Assembly: GCF_004664715.2 (NCBI RefSeq)
Contig: NC_051084.1
Coordinates: 63,477,334-63,541,333 of the forward strand
Direction of reading: 5' to 3'
DNA: 64,000 nt
DNA from: Peromyscus leucopus
Taxonomy: Eukaryota > Chordata > Mammalia > Rodentia > Cricetidae
Below, one piece after another: positions 8,588-20,391 of the stretch (positions within the stretch are counted from its first letter, which is position 1; the number at the start of each line of letters is the position of its first letter). A program made the translations under genes and the position numbers. The notes under the pieces are model-generated. The model ran no database searches and was not told where the DNA came from. It worked only from the letters and a program-made list of their open reading frames with translations.

Positions 8588-10560
8588 CATTGGGACTGCC
8601 AGCCCATAAATAATGACACAAAGACTCATTTTTAATTAAGAAAATTTGACCCTTAGCTTAGGCTTATCTCAACTAGCTCTTATAACTTAAATTAACCTAT
8701 TTATACTAATCTACATTCTGCCATGTGGCGTTACTGCCCATCCTGCTTCCTCTGAGTCTGGCTGTCAACTCTTCCTTTCGTCTTCCAAGAGTTCTCTCTC
8801 TGCCCTAAAGTTCTGCCTATCCCTCTTGCCTAGCTATTGACCGTTCAGCTTTATATTACACTGATCACAATAATACATCTTCACACAGTGTACAAATATC
8901 CCACAACATTTTCCCATTTTTGTCTAAATAAAAGGGAAGGCTTTAACTCTAGCATAGTAAAACTATATACAATAGGAGAAATTGCCAGGTAAGAATTACA
9001 TTCACAATATCTAGTCTAGTCCATTTGCATTTGGCAAAGTCAGAGAAAATGCTCCATTGCTATCGTGATGAGTCCAAAGTTTTATACCTAGTTAACGTTT
9101 TGTCATATCTTGTATTACCAGTCTAAAAGTATTCTTTTATATCTTAAAACATTTTCTTAAATAAACCACATGAGCTTTTATGTTTCTCAATCTTATAAAC
9201 TTTATATATTTTATGTTTTTTTTTCTGAATTTGGTAACAAGTGAAAAATTGTATAGTTATCTAGTCTTCATTTTTTATCAGAGACCCAAGAAGGATAAAA
9301 TATTATCTGATTAAATAGGAATTTCAGAGCAAGTAACTTCCAAAACTAAGAAATGACAGATATCTGGCTGCCTGGAAAGGCACCCTAGGTTCCTCTACAA
9401 TGTTGGGGCATCCATCTTTGGCATTAAGGTCTAGAATACCTGACAGTGTTTTCTATGAAACACAAAATTTTGAGTGACTGTCCTACCTTGTCTTGGCAAA
9501 GTTTGGCAGTTGTATTATTTTGTGTCCTGCTTGTCCAGTTTGGACAGCATACTGTCAGCAGTTGAGGTAAGGGCAGTTTCTTGCCCAGTGGCTAACTTTG
9601 CCACAAGAAAAGAAAACTCCATATGGAGATTTTAGATGCCCATCATCCTTTTTTGAAGTAAATTGGTACTGCCAGAAGCAGATGTGTCTCATTGTCATGA
9701 AAAGTCTTAAGTTTTTAAAGCATTTTAAATACCACATTGTATAGGTCTCTGAAGTATTTGAAGAGTTCCTGTCTATCTAAAATATATCTGTTTAACCTTG
9801 AAAACATACCTACATGACTGAAAGTTTGATTGTTATAGATAACTAACTACTAACTTACATTTTAAAATTATCATAAACAGTTTGTAATAATAGCCTTTAA
9901 GGACTAGAACTTTATATTTTTAAATGAGCTGGATAGGTATAATACTTAGAGTAGAAACATACATACAGTATAACAAAATAAACTTAAATTTGTATCAATA
10001 TACAAAAATCTATACCGATGTAAAGCATTTAAAACTAGTAGTTACTTTTTTAGTTTAAAAGTTGATTCAAGAATCTACCCTATTTCATACCATTTCTGTA
10101 CCATATCCCTCTTTTTACCCTTCAGAAAAAAAAATCCTGAATCTAATCTTCTTTGCTCAGCTTTCTTCCTGGCCATGACCAACAACTTGCAGCCAAGTAC
10201 CCTAAACTATGATAAATATCCATAATCCATTGAACCACCAAAACCCACCAACTCCACCTCTTGGGAAGCTGGGCATCATATTTTCTAGACTGCTTCCTAT
10301 TATCTGAGGGTGACAGCATCCTGAGGGGACCCTGAGAAAGTTGTGATAATGGTCAAGTCCTGGGAGAGCTAGCTTTTGTCCATCTCTGTGTGATGGGAAA
10401 GTGTAGGACTTATCTGGAGTTCTGGCTGGAGTAGTGTGAGAGGCTGGAACATCTCAGCTAGCAGCTTTGAAGTTGTTCCTGATGCAGAATTTTGAGGAAA
10501 CTGCAACAGAGGCATTCTGAGAAGCTGGATCACCTGGGCTATTTGTCTTGTCTTTATTGG
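8588..10560 (-). mobile_element. Remnant of a non-autonomous ERVK-family element, minus strand
   Basis: 8588-8908 is a 3' LTR in reverse (its U3 start reads TGTTGTGGGATATTTG on the minus strand), followed by the purine tract and internal sequence in reverse to about 10560. The internal part matches, block by block, the reverse of the element at 21525-24477 and the copy at 26337-28567 (for example the AGTCTTCA...AGAAGGATA block near 9267-9300 and the TCCATAATCCATT block near 10220-10235). The outer end of the LTR is eroded, and the 5' end and 5' LTR cannot be placed. Confidence 0.8.
9555..9737 (-). pseudogene. Decayed Gag nucleocapsid (zinc-knuckle) remnant
   Basis: On the minus strand a 61-residue frame ends in CGKVSHWARNCP, the C-x4-H-x4-C half of a CCHC zinc knuckle; the first cysteine position is Phe. 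A nucleocapsid binds retroviral RNA during packaging. The same block occurs in two sister copies (plus strand near 23500-23640, minus strand near 26850-26960), each with different losses. Only a short part of Gag remains and no protease or polymerase follows. Confidence 0.6.
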
Positions 10561-12616
10561 TGTCTGATCATTCTGTCACACAGACTTTTACAGGTAACAT
10601 ACATATCTGCAATAACACAAATATAGAATGGAGGTGTGTATTAATCAGTTAAAGACGGTTTTATGTTTTCTCTTTGTGCAGATAAAAGGCATCTGTCAAC
10701 TTTATAAGTCTGTTTGGACTATATAACCAAACTGCCATGAGGACTCTGTAGCCAACAAGATTTATCATGTCTTACCCAGGGTCAGAGAAGTTTCCATGTT
10801 GAGGAATTATCTGGTTTTCAGATAAAATACATTTTCCAGGTATGGACCTTACTTTATAGCTTTGTCCACAGACCAAAATGAGTATACACTACAACAGCAG
10901 GACACACAACCACTTTGATTGTATATACATTTTCAAAATGTTCTAGAAAAAGTCACAGAAATCAGTGTAATTTCATTGTATTGATCTTTAAGTGTATTGT
11001 TACAATCTCATGGATGTGTGTATTTTTCTTTATAGGAAGTCTCCTAGGATTCAATCCTTCTTGCATCTGTGTGGTAATAAGGACAGTTATCAGGAGAATA
11101 GTTATCAGCAGCATGATTGCCATGTAAATACTGAGTATCTATTTTAACTCTTGTTCGCCTTATTTGCAATATTTGGCTGTATACCTTTGGTCTTTGAAAT
11201 CTAATTGGTTGTTCTTTTCCTGCATAGCCATAAATAAGAATCTGGCAGATTAATTTACAGGATGATACTATCACAGCCTACAAGGATTTGCAGATCTGAT
11301 CCTAGCCTTCTGTTTCAACACATTCTGGTACTATTTTCTCTTAGCTTCCTGTCCTCTGCCACACTGGCCTCCTTTTTATTCCTAGGACCACTTCACTCAT
11401 CACGGCTTTTTGTTCATCCCATGTGGCATTTCTTCTAAGAGCAATAATCCACCTCCTTCCCTTTTCTTATGTTTGTTTTATCATCATAGGCAACTTCAGT
11501 CTAAATCTACCTCCCTGTCTTTTCTCATGTTAGTTTTACCATCTTAGGCAACTTTTGTCTAAGTGTCTGCTTTTCTGAAATTCTATTCTGTTTTCTGAAC
11601 CTAAGTTAATTTCCTACTGCTCTTCTCCTCATTATCGATGTACTTGATTTCTGTGTCCATGTTTGATTAACTATCTTTAATTATCTTCTCATTATATTTG
11701 TTTCCTTGTTTTCTCATCTGTCTTCTGGATTAAGAAATGTATGCCTCTAACACCTACAGCATAGGTGACCCCATAAGCTTGTGAAATTAGAAAGCGGTTA
11801 CAGCAGTCCTGTGTCTTTAGCAATTCTAGGGAGTGATGCAGACATCATTCACATAGTTGAACAGGCATGGATATCGAAGTCCCTCTTTCCTTATTGCAAA
11901 ACCTGTGGGTGAGACTCAACAGGTCAGGGTAGGTCAGAGTCTTATTGACTGAAACACTACATGTCTGTAGACTTGACCTGAGATATTCTGAAACTGACAT
12001 GAAATAAGAAGGTTCCCAGTTGCAGGCCTTCTGAAGACATGATATTCACCAAACCAAACTTCCCATCCTTTCACCATTAAATCATTCAGACCCAAAAAGC
12101 TTAGTACATTGACAGCAAGCTTAGTAGTGTATATGCAGGAATGAATGGATGACTGGTGAAAGATAGAATGGATGGAAAAGTGAAATAACTGTTTCACCCA
12201 TCTTTGGATATTATGTAGATGGCAGTCTTACTGTTTTTATTCAGAATTCATTGGTCTTTCAACACGAAATAATTCTTTATTTTTCTCAAGCCTAGAGCCC
12301 TTTTCACTTCTCCTCACGTTCTCTCCAAGAATCAGGCATATGCTCAGTAAAGAAATGAACACTTTGTCTCAGTGGGTGGGCTGTATGCTTCAAACCTACA
12401 ACGGATGCTTTGCAAGCATCACAAAAAAGCAAATTATCAGTGTAACAGAAACAGACACAAGCAATGACTTCTGCCAGATCCTCTACAGATCTAGCCCCCA
12501 GTAGGAATGTATGCCTGGGGGGTGGGAAAGCAGAGAACACCAGTGTGCAATGCTTCTAAAGCAGCCTTTCATAGATTTTCAGTGGAGGAAGATACACGTA
12601 TGCATCCATTAATACT
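10561..12616. other. Unassigned; possible further ERV-internal or unique DNA
   Basis: I cannot tell where the element ends. Frames of 70-87 codons at 10915-11274 and 11934-12197 match nothing I know. About 11461-11517 and 11519-11575 are an imperfect tandem duplication with a period near 58 bp (shared AGGCAACTT-GTCTAA block). Confidence 0.35.
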
Positions 12617-12778
12617 CTCTCTCTCTTTTTATTTTTTGAGACTGGGTTTCTCTGTGTAGCTTTGCACCTTTCCTGGAAATCGCTTTGTAGACCAGGCTAG
12701 TCTGGAACTCACAGAGATCCGCCTGCCTCTGCCTCCTGAGTGCTGGGATTAAAGGCATGCACCGCCACCGCCCAGCCC
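12614..12778 (-). mobile_element. B1 SINE
   Basis: Reads on the plus strand as the reverse of B1: TTTTTGAGACTGGGTTTCTCTG, ACTCACAGAGATCCGCCTGC and GTGCTGGGATTAAAGGCATG. CCATTAATA on both sides (about 12605-12613 and 12778-12786) is the target duplication. Confidence 0.95.
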
Positions 12779-12786
12779 CATTAATA

Positions 12787-13410
12787 ATCTTAATAGCCCT
12801 CATATGATCCCAAAGGGGACTGTGCTCCACGGTTTCAAATAAAACTCTGTGATCCACCATTCAGGATATTGGGTTCACCCTAGTGCTAGCTCCTCCCAGG
12901 TGATGCTGAAAGGTACAACTCTAGTTTAATTAGAATTATAAATGACTTATAATAGTTTCTCATGAGTATATTTGCAACCTCAGGTGGATTATTGAATAGT
13001 CCTTGGGAACACTGAGGATTTTAGTTACCCTGAATCATGTACCAATTTTATTTTTAGAATTGGAACACTCCAGTAGAAATCACTTTGTACCAACAACTTA
13101 GACTTGAAAGACCAGCCCTTTCATCACCACATCAATAAGATGACTTCTTGTCACAGAATTTTGAGGGTAGTTATGAGCCATAATGCTTCCTTTTATATAG
13201 ATCACTGCCATTTCTATTATAGAAATCTGAGTTTGTAAATAAGTTTTGTCATTATATTATTTGACCCTGTGCCGAACCAACATGAAATAAAATAAGAAAG
13301 AAATTTCCTGTGTATCATGTTTAAGAAATATCCTAGCTCAGGGTTGTACACTATTGAGAACATGATATAGGTCAAGAAAATTTTGTCAAATGTGTTAACT
13401 TTCACATTTT
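12787..13410. other. No feature seen
   Basis: Unremarkable AT-rich sequence between a B1 and an L1 fragment. Confidence 0.4.
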
Positions 13411-13731
13411 CTTTTCTTTAATTTTTTTCTTTATTAAGACATTTTTTAATGATTTTACACACCAACCACAGATCCTCCTCTCTTCCCTTCTCCTCTGCAG
13501 CCTTCCCCCTCAAACCTACCCTGATTCCCTCCTCCCATGGGGAGTTAGCAAAGCTTAGTATATTCAGTTGAGGCAAATACAAGCACCCCTGCATCAAGGC
13601 TGTGTAAGATGGCCCACCATAGGTAATGGCCTCAAAAAAGCCAGCTCATGCACCAGGGATGGATCCTGATCCTACTGCCGGGGGCCCCTTAAGCAGACCA
13701 AGCCACACGACTCTCTTGCTTATACAGAGGG
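13411..13731 (-). mobile_element. L1 3' UTR fragment, 5'-truncated
   Basis: Begins with a T-rich stretch (reverse of the poly(A) end), then pyrimidine-rich sequence, then the L1 3' UTR blocks GTTAGCAAAGCTTAGTATATT, CCTGCATCAAGGCTG and GCCAGCTCATGCACCA in reverse. The same blocks recur in the L1 pieces at 19.7, 25.3 and 50.7 kb. Confidence 0.88.
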
Positions 13732-13737
13732 TGTTTT

Positions 13738-14228
13738 GATCACTTTCTCAAGAGAGTGAATATATTGGCAGACCTTAAAGGTTGTGGCATCAAGCCCAGT
13801 AGTAATGGTGAGAGTTCAGAGGAAATAGAGTGGAATTTTATGGAGTAGCTTCCTCACATACCAGACTTCAGCGCACAAAAATTCTGGGCAACCCAATATG
13901 AAGAAGTCAGAATGATCTATAGCATCAAATTTCACAGCAGCATGAAAACCTTCTATGAGCAAATGCTTCCAACCTCCTGGCTATACCTGCTGTAGTCTAT
14001 CATGAAACTATCACCTCATGTCTAAGCTGACTTAAAGGATTAGTTCTGATCTAGGCAGATGGTTTCAAACTCTTGACTGAATATGAGACACATAAATGAA
14101 ACAAAAAAATCACAAAACACAGCACATAATAATCCAGGAAGTGTGACATCATAACCATCAATCAATGAGTGAAAGCCTACTATAAACAGAAAAGAACAAT
14201 GGATACTAACAGGAAAAAAAAAAAAAAA
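13738..14228 (+). pseudogene. Possible 3' part of an unidentified processed pseudogene
   Basis: A plus-strand frame of about 82 codons (from about 13750 to the TAG near 13993), broken by one internal stop, runs through residues such as EEIEWNFME and FWATQYEEVRMIYSIKFHSS. About 220 bp of non-coding sequence and a pure A-run (14213-14228) follow, as in a retrocopied mRNA tail. I do not recognise the protein. No canonical AATAAA lies just before the A-run and no target duplication was identified, so this is tentative. Confidence 0.35.
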
Positions 14229-14850
14229 CCCACTGGGCTTTCATTGGAAATGTGATTCATGAGGACCGGTAGATGGGTGGTGTTTCTTTGCTGAAGTGGA
14301 AAAGTAACTTGCTATGATGGACACGAGGAAATGTGAAGTCTAAGCTACTCCTGCCTTTCTTACCTGGCCCTGCTTCTGTACCTTGCAAAGTAGCAACTGG
14401 GAGCTGAAACTGAGGCTGGGTTCTGTCACTAAGTCTAAACCAAATAATGTAACTGAGCCACATGACTATCTTCCCCAGCCTTGAGGCAGTATTTTTAATA
14501 TTTAATATATTAAGTATAACATTAAATGTAATATTTAATATAGTATTTAATTTATCTTTGAGAATTTTATATTATGTATTTATATGTATTGATTGTATCT
14601 AACTCCTTCTTTTTTCAACTCCTCCTAGACCCTAACCCTCCCAGTTTCCTGCCAGTTTTGATTATCCACTGACTACTAGGAAGCATAGTTATTAAATTCA
14701 CTTATACAAAAGAAGTAGTTTTCTGAACTCATTCTCACCAAGACTTGGGCTTTCTCTACAGTGCTGGCTTACAGAACACATGCTACCTTTTTCTCTAATT
14801 TGTACAAAGAGACATTTAAGTTGTGTAGGAATCAGAAATAAATACGAAGA
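14229..14850. other. No feature seen
   Basis: Includes a short TTTAATAT-type AT-rich patch (14491-14560). Nothing else recognised. Confidence 0.4.
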
Positions 14851-15023
14851 GAAGCCAGGCTGTGGTGGCGCTCACCTTTAAAACCTAACATTCGGGAGGG
14901 AAAAGAAGATGGATCGCTGAGTTTGAGGCCAGCCTGGCTTAGCTACACAGTGAGTTCCTGAACAGCCAGACCTACAGAGAAACCCTGTCTTGAAAAACAA
15001 ACAAACAAACAAACAAACAAACA
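14851..15023 (+). mobile_element. B1 SINE
   Basis: GCCAGGCTGTGGTGGCGCTC start, GTTTGAGGCCAGCCTGG middle, CAGAGAAACCCTGTCTTG end and a (CAAA)n tail. About 15-20 percent diverged, with a disturbed left half. Confidence 0.9.
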
Positions 15024-15030
15024 CAAGTGC

Positions 15031-16192
15031 TCCATACAAATATAAGAAAATGGAAGAACTTGTGAAATATTCAAGGCTGATAAACAAGTTATAACAATGA
15101 TTGACAAGAAGCAGACCACAAACTAAAGCTTCCGTCATGTGTTTTCGGAAAATTGTTCTGGAACAATGACTCACATTCTCATATTTATTGTCTGTGAGCA
15201 CATGTAGTCTCTAACATGAAGGTTGAGCAGTTGAACAGAAAGAGTCTGCCATGACATGCTACTGGACTTAGACAATTTCTATTTTATAGAACATGGGAAA
15301 AAATGACATACACATCCTAATTTACTTGAACCTTACACAAATACACAATGCTGATTTTCTGGTTTCCTGCTGAGGATGAGAAAGAAGTGTCATTGCATGA
15401 GGTTATGATGAGGAAACCAGGACAGCACCACCAATCATAAACAAATGTTTATAATTGGATAACTGCGTATAAAATTAGAGATATCACTATATCTGCCTTG
15501 GTTTGTTTTGATGTATATAATAAACTGTTTTGCTTCTGTTAGAGGAATGGTATTTAAAATTCTTGGATGTTTCATTTTAGAAACTGGTTCTGGGCCCAGT
15601 CTAGGATAGGAAATGAAAACACAAAGTAGATTTTTCACAAACATTTTCAGGAGGAGAAAAGCTGAAAGTAAGATGAACTCTCAGCAGACATAGAATGAAC
15701 ATTCTGATAATGCCAGAATAGTTATTCAAATCTTCAATAACCAAACTCTTCCTAGCAAAGGCAGGAAGACAATTTACCCCGATGGAATGTAATCAGGGTA
15801 TCTTTCCAGGAATAGATAATAGGAAGAAAATATGCTTTAGTGTAGAATTGAAAGAACATCAAGTAGTAGAAGAAAAAAGAAAACCTATTAAGGAGGAACT
15901 GATGAAAAGCCTATGCATCCCATGAGCACTTGGAGACCTGTGCTAGTTTAGCTTTGGACATCAAGAGTCCCAAGGGGTGCTGCTATCTTCTTTGATTTAA
16001 TATAAACTCTAATTGGCATGCCTCAACCATCACCCATAAGACACTTGCATGGTCAATTTGAAAACATTCCTTGTCTCTTTTTGGGAATCACTCTCACACA
16101 TTTTCCAGAATTTCTAAGTATGATGTGATCATTATGATTCCCTCTGCTCCATGTGTGTTTGTGCATGTGTGTTTGTTTTATCTACCTGTGGA
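15031..16192. other. No feature seen
   Basis: Unique-looking sequence with no recognised repeats or genes. Confidence 0.4.
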
Positions 16193-16350
16193 TTTTTTTT
16201 TTTGTTTTTCGAGAAAGGGTTTCTCTATGTAGCTTTGCGCCTTTCCTGGAACTCACTTGGTAGCCCAGGCTGGCCTCAAACTCACAGAGATCCGCCTGCC
16301 TCTGCCTCCCAAGTGCTGGGATTAAAGGCGTGTGCCACCACCACCTGGCT
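16190..16350 (-). mobile_element. B1 SINE, young, cricetid type
   Basis: Poly(T) then GTTTTTCGAGAAAGGGTTTC and the AGCTTTGCGCCTTTCCTGG block typical of this genome's B1, ending CACCACCTGGCTC. Flanked by a perfect 15-bp duplication CTACCTGTGGATTTT (about 16181-16195 and 16351-16365). Confidence 0.96.
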
Positions 16351-16423
16351 CCTACCTGTGGATTTTAAAGTTTAGACACCCATGCTCATGTGTGCAGAGG
16401 CCAAAGTAGTAAGTCCCCCCCCC

Positions 16424-16572
16424 TTCATTTTTTCAAGACAGGGTTTTTCTGTATATTCTTCACGGTCCCATAACTAGCTCTGTAGACCATACTGACCTTG
16501 AACTCAAGAGATCTGTTTGCCTCTGCCTCGCAAAAGCTGGCATTAAAGGTATGTGCTACCACTGCCTGGCTC
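16424..16572 (-). mobile_element. B1 SINE, older
   Basis: Reverse B1 with TTTCAAGACAGGGTTTTTCTG and GCTGGCATTAAAGGTATGTG. Clearly more diverged than its neighbour. Confidence 0.85.
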
Positions 16573-16589
16573 AGGTGTCTCTTATAGTT

Positions 16590-16835
16590 ACTTCAAACCT
16601 TATTTCCTTGAGACAACATCTTTTACTGAATTAGATGTGCACCCTTTATGCTAGGTTTTCCACTAGAGAGCTCTTAGGATCTGCCTGTCTCTGACCCCTA
16701 TTTTTGTTGTTGCTGTTTTGTTTTTTGGGTCACAGGTAGGGAGATACATGCCTGACTCTTTGCCTGTGCTCTGGAGATTCAAGTTCACGTTCTCATACTT
16801 CTAGAGCAAGTATTCTTTCCCATAGAGCTACCTCC
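16590..16835 (-). mobile_element. B4-type SINE relic
   Basis: Reverse B1-like segment followed by an ID-like right end (GAGCAAGTATTCTTTCCCATAGAGCTACC), the usual layout of B4 elements on the minus strand. Confidence 0.55.
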
Positions 16836-17355
16836 CTATTCCACTTTGCTTCTACAACCCTTTAGAGAATTTAAATTAGTATGACTTATTTTTATAAATG
16901 AAGGCTGCCCTCTTTATCTAACCAGACTCTTTTTACATGAGTTTCAAATCTTGTGCTCTAGTATTTTCTCCTTCATCACATTCCAATTTCCAGAAAAAGG
17001 TTTGGGAAGTTATTTATCTTAGACAAATGCCACAACTTTCAAAAGGCATTATCTGCAGGAGGGTGTGTGCATGGTGCCCACGAGAAGAGTTTCCCTCAGT
17101 GGCTAGATTACTTTTTTCAGTTCCATTAAAAATCTCATCTTGACATATGGGAAAAGAATTTCTAATTTGAGAAAAACAACTCACTAAATTATGAATGTGC
17201 TGCAGTTTAGTCTTTCCTAGAAATTCCATGAGAGAGTAAACCAACAAAACACATCTGCACTGCCAGCATTCTAATTGGCCCAGATAGAGTTAAGGTTATG
17301 ACTTCTTGCTTCATAGTTCATGTAGCTTGCTCTCTGTGTGTGCATGTGTAAATGT

Positions 17356-17357
<2 letters not shown>
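16836..17357. other. No feature seen
   Basis: No recognisable repeats or coding signal. Confidence 0.4.

Positions 17358-17414
<57 letters not shown>
17358..17414. repeat. (CT)n microsatellite
   Basis: Pure 57-bp pyrimidine dinucleotide run following a GT-rich lead-in. Confidence 0.97.
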
Positions 17415-17418
<4 letters not shown>

Positions 17419-18089
17419 AAAAAGAGCTATAGGAAAAGGCTACTTTTTGGACTGTAGGAGGACACTTATTCAAATTTAGAAATGATGATTGGTTGGAACA
17501 TCAGGTTATAAAAGAGAAAGTTTTTATTATACTTTATGATATATTTGCAAGTTAACACCTAAATGGGGAAAATTATAGTAAATTTAAATTCCCTTGGAGG
17601 AGGAATACAAATATAGATGAATATATAGAAATATTAAAACCATTAGAACTGTGGTGCCAAAAGATAAAGTCAATCATAATGTACTTATCTTGCATTTTGA
17701 AATAATACCTTCTACTAGTAGAAGAAAAGTAAGAAATCAATCACACTGCTACTAGTTCTTATATGTACACTTATTAATTTATTCAATCAAACTAAGCTAA
17801 TTATCCATGGTAACCTCTCTGCTGCTTTACTTCTGAAGAAGATTAGCTCTAAATCAGAACTGGGTATTGTACCATTTCAAATACTCTTTGGGTAAAGGAA
17901 AGAAGACATAATTATTTTCTTTGATGCCAACAAGAAGTTTAGAATCACTGCCAGGTCTGAATCAAAGATGAAGTGAACCAAATCAAAATGGAATATTTTA
18001 GTGTTTTCTTTTATGTATGTGTTGTGCTTATGTGTGGATGTCAGAAATTGGTGTTGAGCGTGATTGTTTGTATGTGTGTATTGTTTGTC
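17415..18089. other. No feature seen
   Basis: AT-rich, no recognised feature. Confidence 0.4.
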
Positions 18090-18330
18090 TTTTTGTGTAT
18101 GCACAGAGGACAGAAGTTGAATCAGGGGCCTTTTTCAGACACTTTATACTTTTTTTTTTGATAGATTGACTAGACATTGAATTCCAGGTAGTCTCCTGCT
18201 TCCATTTTCCTAAAGAGGTTGGCTCCAGACTACTACTATATCCAACTTTTAAGCAGGTGATAGGAATCTGAACTCAGCTCCTCATGCTTGTGTGGCAGAC
18301 ATTTTACTCAAACAGCTCCCCAGTCTGTTG
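18090..18330 (-). mobile_element. B4-type SINE relic
   Basis: GT-rich left part, B1-like middle (GACTAGACATTGAATTCCAG) and an ID-like right end (GAACTCAGCTCCTCATGCTT...CAAACAGCTCCCCAGTC) in reverse. Confidence 0.6.
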
Positions 18331-19435
18331 TTCTAATATTTCATCTTTTATGTCTAGTTTAAACATCTGAATTATATCAGTGGTTGAAATATATGGGAAA
18401 TTGCATTGAAATGACTCTCAAACACCCTTGGCTTATATACACTGTATAGTTTGATGTTTATTAGAAGGATGTCAGAAGCTAGAGAGGTCTTCTGTTAGAT
18501 TGAATAATCCACCCACTGTGTTCTCTTCTGTCATGGGTCATGATGTTAAACATCTGTATGTCTCCGTACTACAGAAACAGTGACTATCAGTACATAATTT
18601 AACAATTTGAGGAAAACATGAGTAACTGAAACATAAAGCTATTCTTAAATTTGAATTTTTGCATAATAGTTTTTCCTTATTTTGTCATAACTATGAAGTA
18701 ATATAGAATATAACAATATAGACAGACTACCTTTACAATATTCCATGATCAAATTAGTGTTAATAATGACACTACAGAACCATGGTCAAATACCAACTGT
18801 ACTCTAACCACTATGATATTTCCTGTAATCTACACATTATCAATTCCTACAATAGGCAGAAGGTTGAGCTATATTTTCATAGTTTTCTGTAAAAGAAAAC
18901 AAATACTTCCAGGAGGAGTTAAGTAAGTTTGATAGTGTAAGAAGTACTTAGAGCATTAGAAGCAATATTTGAATCAAAGTTTTAGTTCACCATGTTTTTC
19001 CATTATTTTCACCAGATACACACTTCCTAATCTGGTTACCAATGCTAGGGTAATGGAAGAACATCTCTCCAAAGTCTCTGTGTTGTCTTCTTTCCCAGTT
19101 CCCTCATCTTCCAAATCTCATTACTTTGTTCTGATAACTATACTTTCTGCTTTGCTTTATATCTGTCCACCCTCCTGTTCTTTCATTGACATCAGTCAGA
19201 CATTGCTTAGAGAAACTGTGAATTTCCTCCCCAGACTGTTTGTTTTTTTTTTTCTTTATGAGTGTTGCTTGACTTCACTGTAGTTTCAGCTTAGTGCAAA
19301 TTCTAAATCTCTCAGTACTTACATTCTTCCCCCATTTCCTGGAACTTTTGATGTCATTCCCTTACCTTATTTCCTTTTTGTTGACATCTCAACTCAGATA
19401 TAAGTAAAACCTTATTTCTTTAGTATATGCTTTAA
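18331..19435. other. No feature seen
   Basis: Unique-looking. A 104-codon frame at 18969-19283 has no recognisable motif and is treated as chance. Confidence 0.4.
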
Positions 19436-19460
19436 ATTTATTTATTTATTTATTTATTTT
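19436..19460. repeat. (TTTA)n microsatellite
   Basis: About six TTTA units. Confidence 0.9.
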
Positions 19461-19461
19461 C

Positions 19462-19672
19462 TAGTTTCATTCTATTGGTGTGATGAGAGATTCTGACCAG
19501 AAGAATCTTGGGAGGAAAGGGTTTATTTTGCTTATACTTCCAGGTCACAGTCTATTATTGAGAGAAGTCAGGTCAATAACTTACCCAGGAACTGAAAGCA
19601 GAACTCATGAAGAATATTGCTCGCTGGCTTCCCCTCTAACTTGCCCACTGACTCAGGCTCAGCTTTCTTTTT
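19462..19672 (-). mobile_element. Left half of a common rodent interspersed repeat, split by the L1
   Basis: Contains the well-known rodent block GGAGGAAAGGGTTTATTTTG and GAGAGAAGTCAGGTCAATAA. The other half resumes at about 24858 (GGCCCATACACCATAGGGTA). The same repeat in the opposite direction lies at 39278-39715. I do not recall its database name with certainty. Confidence 0.7.
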
Positions 19673-19973
19673 TCTTTTTTCTTTTCATTTATTTTACATA
19701 CCAAACACTCCCTTCTCTCTTCCTATTTCCTCCCCCACCTCTCATCTACCCTTCCCCCTCCATCCACTACTCTTCCCTTCAGAAAGGGGCAGGCTTCCCA
19801 TTGAGGTCAACAAAGCATGGCATATCAAGTTGGGACTAAGCTCCTCCTCCTGCATCTATGCTGTGAGAGGTATCCCAGCAGGGGGAATAGATTCCAATAG
19901 CCAGCTCATGTACCAAGAACAGGTCTTGATACCACTACTAGGGGTCCCACAAACAGACAAAGCTATACAACTG

Positions 19974-20391
19974 TGTGGTGGTAATCTAATTGTACTGAAA
20001 TATTATTTTGATTGTATGTTAATAAATAAAGTTGTCCGGGGGTCAGAGCTATTAGAGCCATAGCAAGAGTGTGGCGGTGGTGGCACACGCCTTTAATCCC
20101 ATAAGATCTCTGTGTGTTCAGGGATATAGCCAGCATTGGAGACATATGCCTTTAAGACCTAGGGGGCTGTACATTCAGACAGTGACGAGGCAGTCATGTG
20201 TTTGGGTTTACAACCAATGAGAAGGCAGAACAACATACTATAAAAAAACAAACCGACAGGAAGTAGGTCTCTTTCGTGAAGCTGGGACAGCAGGAGGAAG
20301 GGTGAGATTTTAGCTCTGAGCTCTGACCTCTCAGCTTTCTCTTTTACATTGTTTCTGTGTTTCTTATTTAATAAGACGGTTGGTTGCATCA
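19974..20391 (+). mobile_element. Solo LTR (ERV, B1-containing LTR family)
   Basis: Starts TGTGGTGGTAATC, ends TTGCATCA; AATAAA at about 20021. It carries a B1-like module (GGCGGTGGTGGCACACGCCTTTAATCCC) at 20074-20102 and a CCAATGAGAAGG motif in the middle. ATACAACTG stands on both sides (19965-19973 and 20392-20400) within the reverse L1. Nine bases is longer than the usual 4-6, so the exact LTR end is uncertain by a few bases. Confidence 0.82.

Noticed and set aside
10900..11280. Possible envelope-like frame (hydrophobic start, MAIMLLITILL on the minus strand)
   Set aside because: Short, interrupted and without recognisable envelope motifs; the element's boundary here is unknown.
19480..20063. 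Overlapping frames of 119 and 148 codons
   Set aside because: They cross an interspersed repeat, reverse L1 3' UTR and the start of a solo LTR; no coherent protein.
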